Below, in pieces: positions 1-6,608 of a stretch of DNA of 15,161 bases. The position numbers and the translations under genes are program-made. The DNA comes from a bacterium (GTDB lineage: Bacteria; CSSED10-310; JAJRTK01), in NCBI GenBank assembly GCA_024278345.1, contig JAJRTK010000123.1:1-15161 (forward strand). Reading direction: 5' to 3'. The number at the start of each line of letters is the position of its first letter. The stretch's first letter is position 1. The notes below the pieces were generated by a model, which was not told the DNA's origin, searched no databases, and saw nothing but the letters and a program-made list of their open reading frames with translations.

Positions 1-370
1 CCGATTCCAAGTGTGCCCCACCGCCTTCCATGACAATGGCGCGATCCATCCGTGCGCGGTTTTGAGGGTTCTTCAGGGCCCGGGCCAAGAGGGGAACCGC
101 CTTGGGGTCTTTGAGGCGTCCCAGTCCATCGGCTGCCCACTCCCGCACATCGGCGAACGGGTTTTCCTCAAGTTGCCGGGCAAGAAACGCCAACCCGCAT
201 TGACGGGGATGCCACACACTCTCCGTCGCCTTCACCCGGACGGAATAAGAGCTGTCCGCAAGCTGCCCCGCAAGCTGATCCAGATCGATCTCGATTTCCC
301 TGCTACAGCTTGCCAGAGCGAAAACCAAGCCCGCCAAAAAAAGAAACACACCATAACTCGGATTTCTCAT
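1..370 (-). CDS. HEAT-repeat lipoprotein, N-terminal part (3' end outside window)
   Basis: The minus-strand frame from the ATG at 368-370 stays open to the left edge, giving 123 codons. The protein starts with a short basic N-terminus and a hydrophobic stretch (residues 7-20) ending in the lipobox LASC, so Cys22 should be lipidated and the protein anchored to a membrane facing the periplasm or outside. Residues 40-70 and especially 72-104 look like HEAT/armadillo-type helical repeats, with a pattern such as DVREWAADGLG followed by KAVPLLARAL. HEAT repeats usually act as protein-binding scaffolds, and no catalytic motif is visible. The start was chosen because it places the signal peptide at the N-terminus, although no strong Shine-Dalgarno sequence precedes it. 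The start codon lies inside one arm of an inverted repeat (366-378). It is 280 bp downstream of the STAS gene, so it probably has separate control. The partner of the scaffold is unknown. Confidence 0.75.
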   Translation of the reverse strand, partial: MRNPSYGVFLFLAGLVFALASCSREIEIDLDQLAGQLADSSYSVRVKATESVWHPRQCGLAFLARQLEENPFADVREWAADGLGRLKDPKAVPLLARALKNPQNRARMDRAIVMEGGGAHLES

Positions 371-522
371 CAAATCCCGTCGCGAGGCGGCGCGGACGAG
401 CCGCCAGCGAGTCCGACGACAGGCAGGCCCCGGAGGCGTAGTAGAACGACGTTGAGGATGCCTGACCGGGGAGGGCGCTGTTGGCTGCGATGATTGCGTT
501 GACGCAGCAGGGATTTGATGAG
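366..522. repeat. 13-bp perfect inverted repeat with structured interior
   Basis: CTCATCAAATCCC at 366-378 is the exact reverse complement of 510-522. The match continues imperfectly outward to about 357 and 531. The 131-bp interior holds a smaller hairpin, GGCGGC (386-391) against GCCGCC (400-405). A further hairpin, CCGGG/CCCGG, lies just outside at 527-542. The left arm covers the start codon of the HEAT lipoprotein gene. No flanking target-site duplication is evident. It could be a small non-autonomous element, a leader structure or chance. Confidence 0.6.
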
Positions 523-650
523 ATTTCCGGGCATAACCCCGGCATTTCATTATGGCTCGTGACAGGCCATGCAATTCATGGTGAGGGCGCCGGGTCCTGG
601 CAGGTGGCCCCGGGATTCGAAAATCGGATGGAGATTCCATTCTGACGAAA

Positions 651-998
651 CTAATTCCTGGGTGCAAAAGCGTTCAGGGCTTCCTCTTCGTCATCATAGT
701 GATCGAAGACAGTGATCAACTTTGTGATGGTGAGCAGACTTTTGGTTTTCTTTCCCAAGCGCAGGAGCTTGAGCTGCCCCTGGCGATTCGCGACGGTGGT
801 ATAGCAGCGGATGATTTCGCCAAGGCCGGCGCTATCAAGATAGGAGACCTCTTCCAAATCGATGAGGATCTTGATTCTATCGGTATCCAAAAGAGAGTTG
901 ACCGTTTCGCGAAGCTCGAGAGCCCCTTCGCTAAGGGTGAGTTGCCCCTGAATGCGAAGGATCGTGACTCCATTTGATTCTCGTTGACTGATCTTCAT
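651..998 (-). CDS. STAS-domain protein, anti-sigma factor antagonist-like
   Basis: This 115-residue protein is a single STAS domain, the size of SpoIIAA/RsbV-type anti-anti-sigma factors. It opens with the strand pattern GVTILRIQGQLTL and has the hallmark loop YLDSAGLGEI, in which Ser56 occupies the position that partner-switching kinases phosphorylate. In the family, the unphosphorylated protein binds an anti-sigma factor kinase and frees the sigma factor. Some STAS proteins instead regulate other enzymes. The C-terminal helix and the final strand (LITVFDHYDDEEEAL) match the family fold. No RsbW-like kinase, PP2C phosphatase or sigma factor lies in the window, so the partner must be elsewhere. 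The gene starts 79 bp after the TVP38-family gene and may be co-transcribed with it. The Shine-Dalgarno sequence is weak (AGGG). Family assignment is firm; the regulatory target is unknown. Confidence 0.9.
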   Translation of the reverse strand: MKISQRESNGVTILRIQGQLTLSEGALELRETVNSLLDTDRIKILIDLEEVSYLDSAGLGEIIRCYTTVANRQGQLKLLRLGKKTKSLLTITKLITVFDHYDDEEEALNAFAPRN

Positions 999-1077
999 CT
1001 GGAAGCCCTATGAGAATGGAAGGTCAGAGCGCGAACGCAAGAACCGCACGCCCTTATACCTGTCCGGGAGATCTCTG

Positions 1078-1752
1078 TCAAAGCGTGTTTTCTTGCCTCT
1101 TCTTCACCATGGTGGGTAGCACGCTCACCAGAGCCAACAGAGCCAGGGCGATCAGCGCCGTCCGCACGAAGCCCGCCCCCCCCTCGGCAGCCTGCTTTCC
1201 CGCGTGGCCAAGATAGACATAGGCGGCTGTCCCCGGCAGCATCGCAAAGAAGGATGTCACGGCGAAGACCGAAAGTCGAATCCTTGTCAATCCCAACAGG
1301 ATGTTGAGCAGGTTGAACGGCACCACGGGCACGAGCCTGAGCAACACGACGAATTTCCACCCCTCCTTCTCGATTCCGGCCTTGATTCTCCCCAGTTTTC
1401 CCCATGCCTTGCGTTCCACCCAATCCGCCCCCAGGTAGCGGGCGGCCAAAAAGGAGAGGCAGGCTCCTCCCGTCGCGCCGATAATCGTGTACAGCGTTCC
1501 CCAGATCGGCCCGAAAAGAACTCCCGAGGCGATGGTCAAAGGCGAGCCCGGTAGAAGGAACAACGGAGCGACGAAGTAGAGGGCGATGTAGGCGATGGGG
1601 CCCCAGGGCCCCGCCTTCCTCACAAGACCTTCCATCGCTTGGGCATCGATCCGGTTTCCAGCCAAGAAGATCCCCGCGAGTATCGCGCTCACAAGAAGGA
1701 ACAGACAGAGAAGCTTCACGATTTTGCGGCGCGATGGACGGGGGGAGTTCAT
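1078..1752 (-). CDS. TVP38/TMEM64 (SNARE-associated, DedA-like) membrane protein
   Basis: This 224-residue polytopic membrane protein has a basic N-terminus (MNSPRPSRRK), a first membrane helix at about 12-32, further helices through 52-105 and a C-terminal helix near 195-215. The signature LPGSPLTIASGVLFG (residues 67-81) and the second re-entrant motif RLVPVVPFNLLN (139-150), followed by PGTAAYVYLG, are typical of the TVP38/TMEM64 family. Eukaryotic members of this superfamily are linked to lipid scrambling, and bacterial DedA relatives to envelope lipid carrier recycling and membrane potential. The specific bacterial function is not established. The frame is open up to 1836, but the ATG at 1752 is preceded by GGAGAG at good spacing and removes a 28-residue proline-rich extension, so I prefer it. 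It lies upstream of the STAS gene with a 79-bp gap. Confidence 0.9.
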   Translation of the reverse strand: MNSPRPSRRKIVKLLCLFLLVSAILAGIFLAGNRIDAQAMEGLVRKAGPWGPIAYIALYFVAPLFLLPGSPLTIASGVLFGPIWGTLYTIIGATGGACLSFLAARYLGADWVERKAWGKLGRIKAGIEKEGWKFVVLLRLVPVVPFNLLNILLGLTRIRLSVFAVTSFFAMLPGTAAYVYLGHAGKQAAEGGAGFVRTALIALALLALVSVLPTMVKKRQENTL

Positions 1753-1983
1753 CGGTCTCTCCAGGCTCGATGGTGGACTGCACGGGGTTGGGCTGAAATC
1801 GACCGGTCCTCGATTCTCTGGACGGGCTGCTAACACAACGTTTCCGAGTGGTGGCCTATTCCCGCCGGGATGGGGCGAGTAGCGGGTGCCGGACGGCGCC
1901 CGATGGGAGCGGAACGCAACAAAAAGAAGGATGGAGAGTCGAGATCAGGTCTTGTCAGAAAGGGGTTTCTTTTCCGGGGAAGA

Positions 1984-2787
1984 CTAGAGATAGTGCTGCA
2001 ACGTCAGGCATTTGAGGCCGCCGCCCAGTTTCAAGAACTCGCTGATATCGGTGGGGATCACCGAGTATCCTCGTTTTTGTAGGGTGCGGATGAAGCTTTT
2101 GGACTCGGTATGGGTGATGACGTGATCCTCGAAGACGATGGAGTTGCAGGCGAATCCCCGGGCTTCCTCCTCGGTGATCGGCAAGAGTTCGCAGTCCAGG
2201 GAATTGAGTGTTTCGGTGTCGATGGGACCGAAGGCGTTGGGGAAATAGACGATGAGGTCGTCATCCAGGGGAAAAAGGGCGGTGTCGAGATGGTAGAAGC
2301 GTTCCAGCTCCATCTCGAATCCGTGGACCTTGCGGTGAAAGGTCTGTTCCAGGAAAACCCGCGCCTCCTCGTGACTGCGCTGGCCAAAGCCAAAGAGAAT
2401 AGAGTCGCGCCAGAGCATGGTCTCTCCCGAGCCTTCGTACCGGATTGCCTGCGGCACAAAGCGGCCCGAGAAGCCCCATGTCGTCATCATTTCTACGACG
2501 TAGTGGCGCTCGGGTTCCCGCTCCGGGTGCCGAAAATTCCCGTAAAGCGCCTTGTTTTGCACGGCGAAGACCGAGTCACCCACGAAGCAAAGCTCCGTGA
2601 GCCCTTTGCGCGGGGGCAGGATATGTACTTTGCGCGGGGCAAGTTTCTGGTAGAGTTCCACCAGGGTCCACCACTGTTCGTGGGCCTTCTGCTTATCGAA
2701 GGGTTGCGACGTGTCCATCCAGGGGTTGATTTCGTATTTGAGCTCCAGATAGAGGGGAGGGCAGAGGAACAACTCTTTGTCATGCAT
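1984..2787 (-). CDS. Arginine deiminase-superfamily protein (amidinotransferase/DDAH-like)
   Basis: This 267-residue protein has the layout of the guanidino-group-modifying superfamily (COG1834-like: dimethylarginine dimethylaminohydrolases, amidinotransferases, citrulline or ornithine-related hydrolases). It begins with CPPLYLELKYEINPWM, typical of this group. The likely catalytic residues are His166 and Asp168 in FYHLDTALF and the nucleophile Cys260 in GGGLKCLTL near the C-terminus. The acidic loop YEGSGETM (117-124) probably supplies the catalytic or substrate-binding Glu. The expected chemistry is a covalent thiouronium intermediate on Cys260, but substrate (arginine, methylarginine, citrulline) cannot be read from sequence. 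Start: ATG after AAGGGAG with a 5-nt spacer. It lies just downstream of the terminator that ends the flotillin operon, so it must have its own promoter, which I could not place. No arginine pathway genes are adjacent. Confidence 0.85.
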   Translation of the reverse strand: MHDKELFLCPPLYLELKYEINPWMDTSQPFDKQKAHEQWWTLVELYQKLAPRKVHILPPRKGLTELCFVGDSVFAVQNKALYGNFRHPEREPERHYVVEMMTTWGFSGRFVPQAIRYEGSGETMLWRDSILFGFGQRSHEEARVFLEQTFHRKVHGFEMELERFYHLDTALFPLDDDLIVYFPNAFGPIDTETLNSLDCELLPITEEEARGFACNSIVFEDHVITHTESKSFIRTLQKRGYSVIPTDISEFLKLGGGLKCLTLQHYL

Positions 2788-2853
2788 GAAAACTCCCTTG
2801 ATCCCAGTGGCCGTGTCACCGTGAAGGGCAAGAGTGGGTTCGTCAGGGGAGAC

Positions 2854-2892
2854 AAAAAAAGGGCACGCAGGACAGGATCGTCATGCGTGCCC
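2854..2892 (-). terminator. Rho-independent terminator of the flotillin operon
   Basis: On the minus strand, GGGCACGCA pairs perfectly with TGCGTGCCC (9-bp stem, 14-nt loop) and is followed by seven T residues (2854-2860 on the plus strand are all A). It begins 33 bp past the stop codon of the second flotillin gene, as expected for the end of that transcript. Confidence 0.9.
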
Positions 2893-2925
2893 GGTTTGTC
2901 CAGCGGAAGGGCGCTGAGAAGGAGA

Positions 2926-4212
2926 CTAGCTTTGCGAGGTGCTGACTTTGGCGTTGCCGGCCTGGGAGTTGCCGGCCAGGGAGTTGAGAAGCGCGGGGAC
3001 GTCAAGCCCCAGCGTTTGCTTGAGTTGCTCGTTCATGGCCACAGCGCTGGCGGCGGTGTTCCCCCCGCCATTTTTGCCGGTCATGGCCGAATCGATGAAG
3101 GTCACCCTGTCGATCCTTGTCTGGCCGATGGTACCGGTCATGATCTTGATGAGGGCTTCGAGTTTCTGAGTCAAGAAGACTTCCCGTGCGGAAGATCCCG
3201 CTTTTTTCCAGGTGCCGGAGATCTCCCGAAGGGAAAAGGCAGCCGCGCGGCCTTCCTCGATGATCTTGGCCGCCGCGGCTTTGGCCGCGGCTTCCATGAC
3301 GATCTTTTGGGCTTCCGCGGGGCGTACCTTGTCGGCTAGGAGCTGGAGCTTGACCTGCTCGATGCGCGCCCGCTGGACTTCGAGTTCACCCCGCGCCCTG
3401 GCCACCTGAGCCGTCACGGTGGATTTCTCCTCGGCGATCATCGCCTCCTTTTTCGTCTGAGCATCGATGATGCGCCGCTTGGCCTCGGCCTTGGCGACCT
3501 CGATCTCGGCGTTGATTCGGGCGATGGATTTCTCCTGGGTATTCTGGGCGTCCCGGACGGTGGCCAGTGCCTTATTCTCCGCTTCGGCCACGCGAGACTT
3601 CATCTCGAGCTCCGCGGATTGCTTCCGACCGATGGAATCGAGATAAGCTACATCGTCCGAGACGTTCTGAATCTTGAGGTTGTCGAGATCGAGGCCGAGG
3701 CTCCGCATGTCGCGATCAGCTTCGTGGACAAGGTTCTTCTGGAACAACACCCGGTTCTGGTTGACCTCTTCGGGGGTGAGGGTTGCCAGGACGCCACGGA
3801 GGTTACCCTCGAGGGTTTCCTGGGCGATCTTCATGATCTGGTTGCGGCTCTTGCCCAGAAATCGCTCAATGGCATTGCCGATGAGGGGCTCACCACTGGC
3901 GATCTTGATGTTGGCGACGCCCAGGACGTGGAGGGGAATCCCGCCCTTGGCGTAAGCATCTTTGACCTGGAGCTCGATGATCATGTTGGTCAGGTCCAGC
4001 TTATCGACGACTTCCGTCAGCGGATTGCGGATCGTTCGACCACCGTGGACGATGCGGTAGCCTCTTTGCTTTCCTTCCACGGTTCGCTTTGATCCGGAAA
4101 CGACCAACGCCTCGTTAGGTCCGCAGATGTAAAGCAATTTCCTGAGGTTGACGACAATAGCCAGGATGCCGATGACCACAATAATGGTAATAGCGCCAAT
4201 TCCTTCGAACAT
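2926..4212 (-). CDS. Flotillin-like SPFH protein, second paralogue
   Basis: This 428-residue protein has an N-terminal membrane helix (about 8-28), the flotillin-type junction YICGPNEALVVSG (28-40), an SPFH/band 7 domain to about 195, and a long charged coiled coil at about 200-320 rich in Ala, Glu, Lys and Arg. A C-terminal region (325-411) ends with helices like those used for flotillin oligomerisation. Flotillins form multimeric scaffolds that organise membrane microdomains. It shares with the upstream gene product the pattern NAIERFLG and the block TPEEVN, so the two are paralogues, but the C-terminal tails differ. This one ends in a Ser/Asn-rich tail. The frame is open further upstream, but the ATG at 4212 follows AGGAGG with an 8-nt spacer and places the membrane helix at the N-terminus. 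It is the last gene before the terminator at 2854-2892. Confidence 0.92.
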   Translation of the reverse strand: MFEGIGAITIIVVIGILAIVVNLRKLLYICGPNEALVVSGSKRTVEGKQRGYRIVHGGRTIRNPLTEVVDKLDLTNMIIELQVKDAYAKGGIPLHVLGVANIKIASGEPLIGNAIERFLGKSRNQIMKIAQETLEGNLRGVLATLTPEEVNQNRVLFQKNLVHEADRDMRSLGLDLDNLKIQNVSDDVAYLDSIGRKQSAELEMKSRVAEAENKALATVRDAQNTQEKSIARINAEIEVAKAEAKRRIIDAQTKKEAMIAEEKSTVTAQVARARGELEVQRARIEQVKLQLLADKVRPAEAQKIVMEAAAKAAAAKIIEEGRAAAFSLREISGTWKKAGSSAREVFLTQKLEALIKIMTGTIGQTRIDRVTFIDSAMTGKNGGGNTAASAVAMNEQLKQTLGLDVPALLNSLAGNSQAGNAKVSTSQS

Positions 4213-4220
4213 GGTGACTT

Positions 4221-4226
4221 CCTCCT
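4221..4226 (-). promoter_or_regulatory. Shine-Dalgarno site overlapping upstream stop codon (translational coupling)
   Basis: A perfect AGGAGG uses the final A of the first flotillin's TGA stop (4226-4228) and lies 8 nt before the ATG at 4212. This decides the start of the second flotillin and implies that ribosomes terminating on the first can reinitiate on the second, keeping the two subunits in proportion. Confidence 0.8.
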
Positions 4227-5536
4227 CAGGCCTGTGCCGTTTCTTGCGTGATTTGGGCGGCCGCCACAAGGGCTGCGGCATCGTGTCTGATCCTGCCAGA
4301 AAGCGCACCGGCGATATCGACGCCCAGTGTTGAGCAGATCTCCTGGAGCACCGAGCTCACGATGGCGGGATAGGTCCGGACGTAATTGCCCACGGTGGAC
4401 CCATCTCCCGAGTCGATGAGCGAGACTTCGCCCACGTCCAACTGCGTGGCGGCCTCGGCGACGCTGCCAAGAATCTTGTCGATGCGCTGGAGGACAAACA
4501 TTTCCATGGCCTGGTCACCGCAATCCTTCCAAGCATCGGTGAGCATGGAGAGAGAAGCTGCCATGGCCCGACCGTTTTCAGCCACTGGGGCTGCTTCTCC
4601 GGCTGCCAGGAGCTTTCGTGCCTTCAGTTCCATCTGTGCGGGGATGACGCGTTCGGCCTCGTAACGGAGCTGCGCCAGCTCCGCACGGATACCCTGGAGC
4701 TCTTTTTCCGCCTGTGCTCGGGCCTCTTGCGCGGCCATTTCGGCACGTTCCTCTTCGGAGCGCGCCTTGGCATCGAGCTCGGCCTTGATCTGGCGCAGCT
4801 CGTTTTGGCTGCGCTTGATGGCGGCCGATGCCTTTTCCTTGGCGACGCCGCCACGGCCCAGAGCCTCAGCCTCAGCCTTTTCCGCTGCTCGGGCGGCATC
4901 GGATTCGGCGACTTCCGCTTCCTTATGGATAACGGCGATCTGCTGGCGACCGATGTTGTCCAGGTAGCTCACGTCATCGGCGACGTGCTGGATTTTGAGG
5001 GTATCGAGCTGGAGTCCCAGCTTCTGGAGGTCGTTGATGGCCTCCTTGGCAAGGCTGTCGGCGAATTTGAGCCTGTCTTCGTTCACCTCTTCCGGCGTCA
5101 TCTCGGCTAGCACGCCACGAAGATGCCCTTCCAGTGTCTCCTTGGCAACCCTCGCGATCTCGCTGCGCCCGCGACCCAGAAACCGCTCCACGGCGTTGTT
5201 GATGAACTTCGGGTCAGAAGAAACCTTGATGTTTGCGATGGCCTTGAGGGAGAGGGGAATCCCCCCCTCGGAGTAGGCGCCGTCGATGCTCATGGATACG
5301 GAGATGAGAGTCATGTCCATCCGATCGACATGCTCGATAATCGGCTTGCGGAACGTCCAACCGCCTGTGACGATGCGGATGCCGGTGTCTCCCGTTGCGA
5401 CGTCCTTGTTCGCGCCACCCGAAATGATCAGAATCTCATTGGGACGACAGATGTAGATGAAGTTCTTGAGGGCAATGAGCAGGGCAAATAGCCCGCCCGC
5501 AAGCATGATGACCAGGATTCCTAGAACATTTTCCAT
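4226..5536 (-). CDS. Flotillin-like SPFH protein, first paralogue
   Basis: This 436-residue protein has an N-terminal hydrophobic helix (3-24) and the flotillin junction FIYICRPNEILIISGG (26-41). The SPFH domain runs to about 195 and contains VERFLGRGRSEIARVAKETLEGHLRG-like sequence near 117-141 (given here only in part by position). A coiled coil at about 203-310 has EA- and ER-rich heptads, and a C-terminal domain (about 320-412) carries the LIDSGDG turn also seen in the second paralogue as FIDSAM. Bacterial homologues include FloT/YuaG and YqiK, which sit in the inner membrane as large oligomeric scaffolds. Start: ATG at 5536 preceded by AGGAG. It lies 132 bp after the NfeD-like gene and 13 bp before the second flotillin. 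A hetero-oligomer with the downstream paralogue is likely but inferred. Confidence 0.92.
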   Translation of the reverse strand: MENVLGILVIMLAGGLFALLIALKNFIYICRPNEILIISGGANKDVATGDTGIRIVTGGWTFRKPIIEHVDRMDMTLISVSMSIDGAYSEGGIPLSLKAIANIKVSSDPKFINNAVERFLGRGRSEIARVAKETLEGHLRGVLAEMTPEEVNEDRLKFADSLAKEAINDLQKLGLQLDTLKIQHVADDVSYLDNIGRQQIAVIHKEAEVAESDAARAAEKAEAEALGRGGVAKEKASAAIKRSQNELRQIKAELDAKARSEEERAEMAAQEARAQAEKELQGIRAELAQLRYEAERVIPAQMELKARKLLAAGEAAPVAENGRAMAASLSMLTDAWKDCGDQAMEMFVLQRIDKILGSVAEAATQLDVGEVSLIDSGDGSTVGNYVRTYPAIVSSVLQEICSTLGVDIAGALSGRIRHDAAALVAAAQITQETAQA

Positions 5537-5668
5537 CTTCGTGTCAGCTCCTTTTTGGCATTTGAGTCCGGAATCGGAGAAGAGGACGCTGGCTTCCGTT
5601 GTGGTCCGAGGTGTGCGTGGCTGTCTGGTCTCCTGTTGTGGAGGCCTCCCGAAGGTCTGGAAACCACT

Positions 5669-6397
5669 TCAGGATTTTCCTTTAAAGTCCCTTTGCCTCC
5701 TGTGGTTGGTGACTCGCAAGACATCTCCGTCGATGCCGTACACCAAAATGGGTTGACCGATATCGATTGGCTTTGGATCCTCCGTTCTTGCCGTCATGTC
5801 AATGAGTTGACCGCGAATCGTGATGCGCACTTTCCCCAGCTCCCCAGGCTCCAGTGGAAGAAGGGCCTTGCCTTCCGATCCGATGTAGTCCCGGACCTTG
5901 ACAGAGGAATCCACCACCTGCCTCCGAAGTCTCTGGATAATGGCTGCCGCTCCGTAGCCCAATGCTCCACCAGTCCCCAACGCGGCTGTAAAGATCGCGG
6001 TTTGGCTCGCCCAAAGGGCCGTGAGCACCGTGCCTGTTAGGCCAAAGAAGGCCGAGAAGAAGGTCCAAAATCGCAGAGAGACAAAGGGCAGCCAGAGGTC
6101 CGACGCGGCATGGAGCATCAGATCCTGATCATGGTGGACAGGAACCAAGGCACCGGCGTCGTGATCTCCGTCGAAATCAGCATCCATGTCAACATCGAGA
6201 TCGCCGTCGAAATCGGCATCCAGATCGGCATCCAGATCGGCATCGAAACCTCCGTCAATCCCAACGTCCACGTGGAGATCGAGGTCGGTGCCTACGTCCG
6301 CATCCATCTCGACATCACTGTCGTGGTGACCCAGCAGCGTCGAGGCCGCTACGAAGCCGCCACCGGCGATGAGGCAGACAACATAAACCGTCAGCAT
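5669..6397 (-). CDS. NfeD/YqiJ/YuaF-like membrane protein with Asp-rich repeat
   Basis: This 242-residue protein has a first membrane helix (1-22), a very acidic segment (about 26-92), two further membrane helices (about 104-131 and 134-156) and a C-terminal beta-rich domain (165-232) that fits an OB-fold, as in NfeD-family proteins. Its position directly upstream of flotillins matches yuaF-floT in Bacillus and yqiJ-yqiK in Escherichia coli, where the NfeD-like protein accompanies the flotillin. The acidic segment is built from repeats such as DADLDADLDADFDGD and includes DxDxDG sequences resembling calcium-binding loops. It should lie outside the cytoplasm if the first helix exports it. The frame extends upstream to 6496, but the ATG at 6397 follows GAAGGAGA and puts the membrane helix first. 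It is the first gene of the flotillin operon. Confidence 0.85.
   Translation of the reverse strand: MLTVYVVCLIAGGGFVAASTLLGHHDSDVEMDADVGTDLDLHVDVGIDGGFDADLDADLDADFDGDLDVDMDADFDGDHDAGALVPVHHDQDLMLHAASDLWLPFVSLRFWTFFSAFFGLTGTVLTALWASQTAIFTAALGTGGALGYGAAAIIQRLRRQVVDSSVKVRDYIGSEGKALLPLEPGELGKVRITIRGQLIDMTARTEDPKPIDIGQPILVYGIDGDVLRVTNHRRQRDFKGKS
6212..6247. repeat. 12-bp tandem repeat within the Asp-rich coding segment
   Basis: ATCGGCATCCAG occurs at 6212-6223 and 6224-6235, with a third partial copy at 6236-6247. On the coding strand these give Asp-Ala-Asp-Leu units. The surrounding segment 6130-6325 continues the pattern in degenerate form, as expected if slippage expanded the acidic region. 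Confidence 0.75.
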
Positions 6398-6467
6398 CTT
6401 GTCTCCTTCGCGACTCGGTTCGGGAATAGCGTCTTGCTCCCAAAGCTCCCAAAGGGCCTGCCGCCCC

Positions 6468-6496
6468 AGGCTAAGCGGAGTTCCCCGAACTGTCAA
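6468..6496 (-). promoter_or_regulatory. Candidate promoter of the NfeD-flotillin operon
   Basis: A perfect TTGACA (plus-strand 6491-6496) is followed 17 nt later by TAGCCT (6468-6473), which matches the -10 consensus at only three positions. It lies between the terminator of the preceding gene and the start at 6397, leaving a leader of about 65 nt. The spacer begins with GTTCGGGGAAC, a short inverted repeat that could be an operator. Confidence 0.35.
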
Positions 6497-6541
6497 GTCG
6501 CTTGGCTCTTTTTATAGAGTTAAAACCCCGGTTGGTCACGC

Positions 6542-6572
6542 AAAAGAAAACCCGCCCCTTTCGCATGGCGGG
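6542..6572 (-). terminator. Rho-independent terminator after the epimerase gene
   Basis: On the minus strand, CCCGCC pairs with GGCGGG (6-bp stem, 10-nt loop) and is followed by TTTTCTTTT. It lies about 36 bp beyond the stop codon at 6609 and separates the epimerase gene from the flotillin operon. Confidence 0.8.
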
Positions 6573-6608
6573 ATTTCCCGGGGTGAGATCGACGACCAAA
6601 GCCCGGTC

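Noticed and set aside
303-545. Minus-strand frame of 80 codons over the lipoprotein start
   Set aside because: It overlaps the better-supported HEAT lipoprotein in another frame and spans the inverted repeat, with no domain seen.
546-582. Micro-ORF on the minus strand encoding MNCMACHEP, with a heme-type CxxCH motif
   Set aside because: It is only nine codons, with no ribosome site and no longer cytochrome frame upstream (in-frame stops within the STAS gene). It is probably chance.
995-1783. Minus-strand frame of 262 codons overlapping the TVP38-family gene
   Set aside because: It is an Arg/Gly-rich translation in another frame of a gene with strong family motifs.
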